This document shows, piece after piece, positions 31,596-33,012 of a DNA stretch of 33,012 bases. The DNA is from Microcaldota archaeon (GTDB lineage Archaea > Micrarchaeota > Micrarchaeia > Micrarchaeales > CABMGC01). The DNA is taken from positions 1 through 33,012 of the forward strand of contig JAJZLT010000025.1 of NCBI GenBank assembly GCA_021803245.1, read 5' to 3'. Position numbers and translations under genes: made by a program. Under the pieces are notes generated by a model. The model ran no database searches and was not told the origin of the DNA. It worked only from the letters and a program-made list of their open reading frames with translations. The stretch's first letter is position 1. Each line of letters opens with the position of its first letter.

Positions 31596-32114
31596 ATGGC
31601 ATTGATTGATTTTGAGGGCAAGAAACCCAAGGTAAGCAGAAGTGCATTCGTAGCACCCAATGCTACTTTGATAGGTGACGTGACAGTGGGAAGCAACTCG
31701 AGCATCTGGTATGGGGCAGTCCTTAGAGGTGACATGCATTATATAAGAATAGGAAAGAATGTCAGCGTTCAGGACAATTCTGTAATGCATGGAACTGCAA
31801 ACAAGTATCCTACAATTATAGGTGACAATGTCTCAATAGGGCACAACGCCATAGTGCACGGATGCATAATAGGTTCTGACTGCCTGATAGGCATGGGAAG
31901 TGTCATACTTGAAGGGGCAAGGATAGGAAAAGGGTGCATAGTGGCTGCAGGGGCAGTAGTACTGGAAGGGACAAAAGTGCCACCCAATAGCATTGTGATG
32001 GGAATGCCGGCTCGCGTGAAGGGAAAGACAGAGGACAGGCACAGGCTAAGGATAACTAACAATTGGAAGGAATATGTCAGGCTAAAAGAGAGATACATGA
32101 ATAAGGGCAATTAG
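31596..32114 (+). CDS. Gamma-carbonic-anhydrase-like hexapeptide-repeat protein
   Basis: 172 residues made of left-handed beta-helix repeats (VAPNATLIGDVTVGSNSSIW, then PTIIGDNVSIGHNAIVHGCI). The metal-site histidines are in NSVMHG and IGHNAIVHGC, and the family motif AVLRGDMHYIRIG is complete; a C-terminal helix (NWKEYVRLKERYM) closes the trimer. Relatives include gamma carbonic anhydrases, YrdA and PaaY. Because it lies between two acyl-CoA dehydrogenase genes, a PaaY-like thioesterase or carrier role is as plausible as carbonic anhydrase. Spacing is 5 bases from the first dehydrogenase, and the second starts at its very end. Confidence 0.88.
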   Translation: MALIDFEGKKPKVSRSAFVAPNATLIGDVTVGSNSSIWYGAVLRGDMHYIRIGKNVSVQDNSVMHGTANKYPTIIGDNVSIGHNAIVHGCIIGSDCLIGMGSVILEGARIGKGCIVAAGAVVLEGTKVPPNSIVMGMPARVKGKTEDRHRLRITNNWKEYVRLKERYMNKGN

Positions 32115-33012
32115 ATGGATGAACTCTTCTCAAACGACATACAGGATCTGCAGAGGTTAGGGCTTATGGGAGACGAAGAGAAAGAGCTTCTTGAAAAGGT
32201 AGACTTAGCTGCCGAAGAGCTTGGCATATCAGAGTACGAGCATTACCTGAAGCACGAGTTCAATGAAAAGGCGATCGAGATAGCAAAGAAACACGGTCTC
32301 TTTGCAATAAATGCAGGCAAGGAGTTTGGAGGGAAGGAGTCGGGATTTCTGGTTCATGCCCTTGCACAGCAGAGGCTGGGACAGAACGGGCTTGGATTCT
32401 CGACAATGTATGATGTGCAGACGTTTATTTCTCTGCCCTCAGTTGAGAGATGGGGAAATGCCGAACAGAAAAGCAGATATCTGGAAAAAATGGCCAGCGG
32501 CAACTATATTTTCTCTTTCGGGCTTACGGAGCCTGATGCAGGAAGCGATCCTGGAGCAATGAAGACAAACTATGAGAAAGACGGCGATTCTTACATTCTG
32601 AACGGAGAGAAGTATCTGATAACAAATGGTTCGATCTGCGATTACATTATACTCTTTGCAAAATCCCGCACAGGCAATGATATGACCGCATTCTTGGTTG
32701 ACTCTGAAAGCGAAGGCTTCGGAATCGAGATGCAGCTCAGGGAGAAGATAGGCTTATTTACATCTGATACCTCGATGATAAAACTCGAGGATGTGAAGGT
32801 TCCCGAATCTGAGGTGCTTGGAGGCGAAGGAAAAGGCCTGCATGTCGCATACAGCGCCTTGTTGAATGGAAGGATAGGCATAGGATCCGCATGTGTCGGC
32901 GTAATAGAAGGCGCGCTGAAGGCATCTGTATCGAGGGCGAGGGAGAGAATTCAGCACGGAAAGGAGATAGGCAAGCACCAGCTCATACAGCAGCACATTG
33001 CAGCCATTAGGC
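32115..33012 (+). CDS. Acyl-CoA dehydrogenase, second copy (cut by window edge)
   Basis: 299 codons are in the window and the frame is open at the right edge, so the FAD helix is cut and the catalytic glutamate region is missing. It starts MDELFSNDIQDLQRLGLMGD directly after the stop of the hexapeptide gene. SFGLTEPDAGSDPGAMKTNY, YLITNGSICDYIILFA and QLREKIGLFTSDTSMIKLED are clear family motifs and align with the first copy without gaps over most of the shared length. From 32914 to the end the DNA is identical to 31169-31267 (99 bases), although the parts before it differ at many positions. Same expected reaction as the first copy, maybe on another chain length. Confidence 0.93.
   Translation, partial: MDELFSNDIQDLQRLGLMGDEEKELLEKVDLAAEELGISEYEHYLKHEFNEKAIEIAKKHGLFAINAGKEFGGKESGFLVHALAQQRLGQNGLGFSTMYDVQTFISLPSVERWGNAEQKSRYLEKMASGNYIFSFGLTEPDAGSDPGAMKTNYEKDGDSYILNGEKYLITNGSICDYIILFAKSRTGNDMTAFLVDSESEGFGIEMQLREKIGLFTSDTSMIKLEDVKVPESEVLGGEGKGLHVAYSALLNGRIGIGSACVGVIEGALKASVSRARERIQHGKEIGKHQLIQQHIAAIR
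32914..33012 (+). repeat. 99-base direct repeat, copy 2 (at window end)
   Basis: Second copy of the repeat at 31169-31267. The window stops inside it, so the true length is at least 99 bases. If the window end is also a contig end, the repeat itself may have broken the assembly. Confidence 0.85.

Overview
The window comes from an archaeon. Archaeal marks are the archaeal-type PheS/PheT pair, an AK6/Fap7-type kinase, a PriL-type primase subunit, an archaeal NMN adenylyltransferase, a class III (pilin-type) signal peptide, a free-standing archaeal ThrRS editing domain, and TATA boxes lying about 22-35 bases before start codons, many with almost no leader. Compact packing, many tiny cysteine proteins and the gene mix (ferredoxin-type complex I, acyl-CoA dehydrogenases, LamG pilin-like protein) would fit a small-genome lineage such as Micrarchaeota/ARMAN; that placement is inference from gene content, not from a marker gene.

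Layout. 1-5.5 kb: pheT (cut by the window edge) and pheS, divergent from pheA (prephenate dehydratase) and a polyprenyl diphosphate synthase; converging on them is an operon of a coiled-coil protein, an AK6 kinase and a UbiE/MenG methyltransferase. 5.7-7.1 kb: an unusual PriL-like primase subunit, a 54-residue double zinc-site protein and a 93-residue unknown. 7.2-14.9 kb: complex I operon nuoA-B-C-D-H-I-J-K-L-N, with no E, F, G or M. 15-21.4 kb: a structured intergenic stretch, a short SerA-like dehydrogenase, a radical SAM protein, a gene-poor or decayed stretch, a DEAD-box helicase with an RG-rich tail, a LamG pilin-like surface protein and a membrane protein. 21.5-25.1 kb: NMN adenylyltransferase, then a copper operon read leftwards: PadR-TRASH regulator, 38-aa cysteine peptide, 47-aa YHS protein, 45-aa cysteine-rich peptide, CopA ATPase. 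25.2-29.2 kb: MenA-type prenyltransferase, a zinc-ribbon protein and a two-subunit 2-oxoacid:ferredoxin oxidoreductase. 29.3-33.0 kb: ThrRS editing domain, CoxG-like protein, acyl-CoA dehydrogenase, gamma-carbonic-anhydrase-like protein, and a second acyl-CoA dehydrogenase that runs off the end.

How they fit together (inference). The polyprenyl synthase, MenA and UbiE/MenG can supply a menaquinone-like quinone. Complex I without an NADH module could pass electrons from reduced ferredoxin, made by the oxidoreductase, to that quinone while pumping ions. Acyl-CoA dehydrogenases would feed electrons in as well. The copper operon is the strongest candidate for an under-described system: three microproteins too short for ordinary gene callers sit between a metal-sensing repressor and its ATPase, all within 0-12 bases of each other, behind a promoter with a clear repeated dyad operator.
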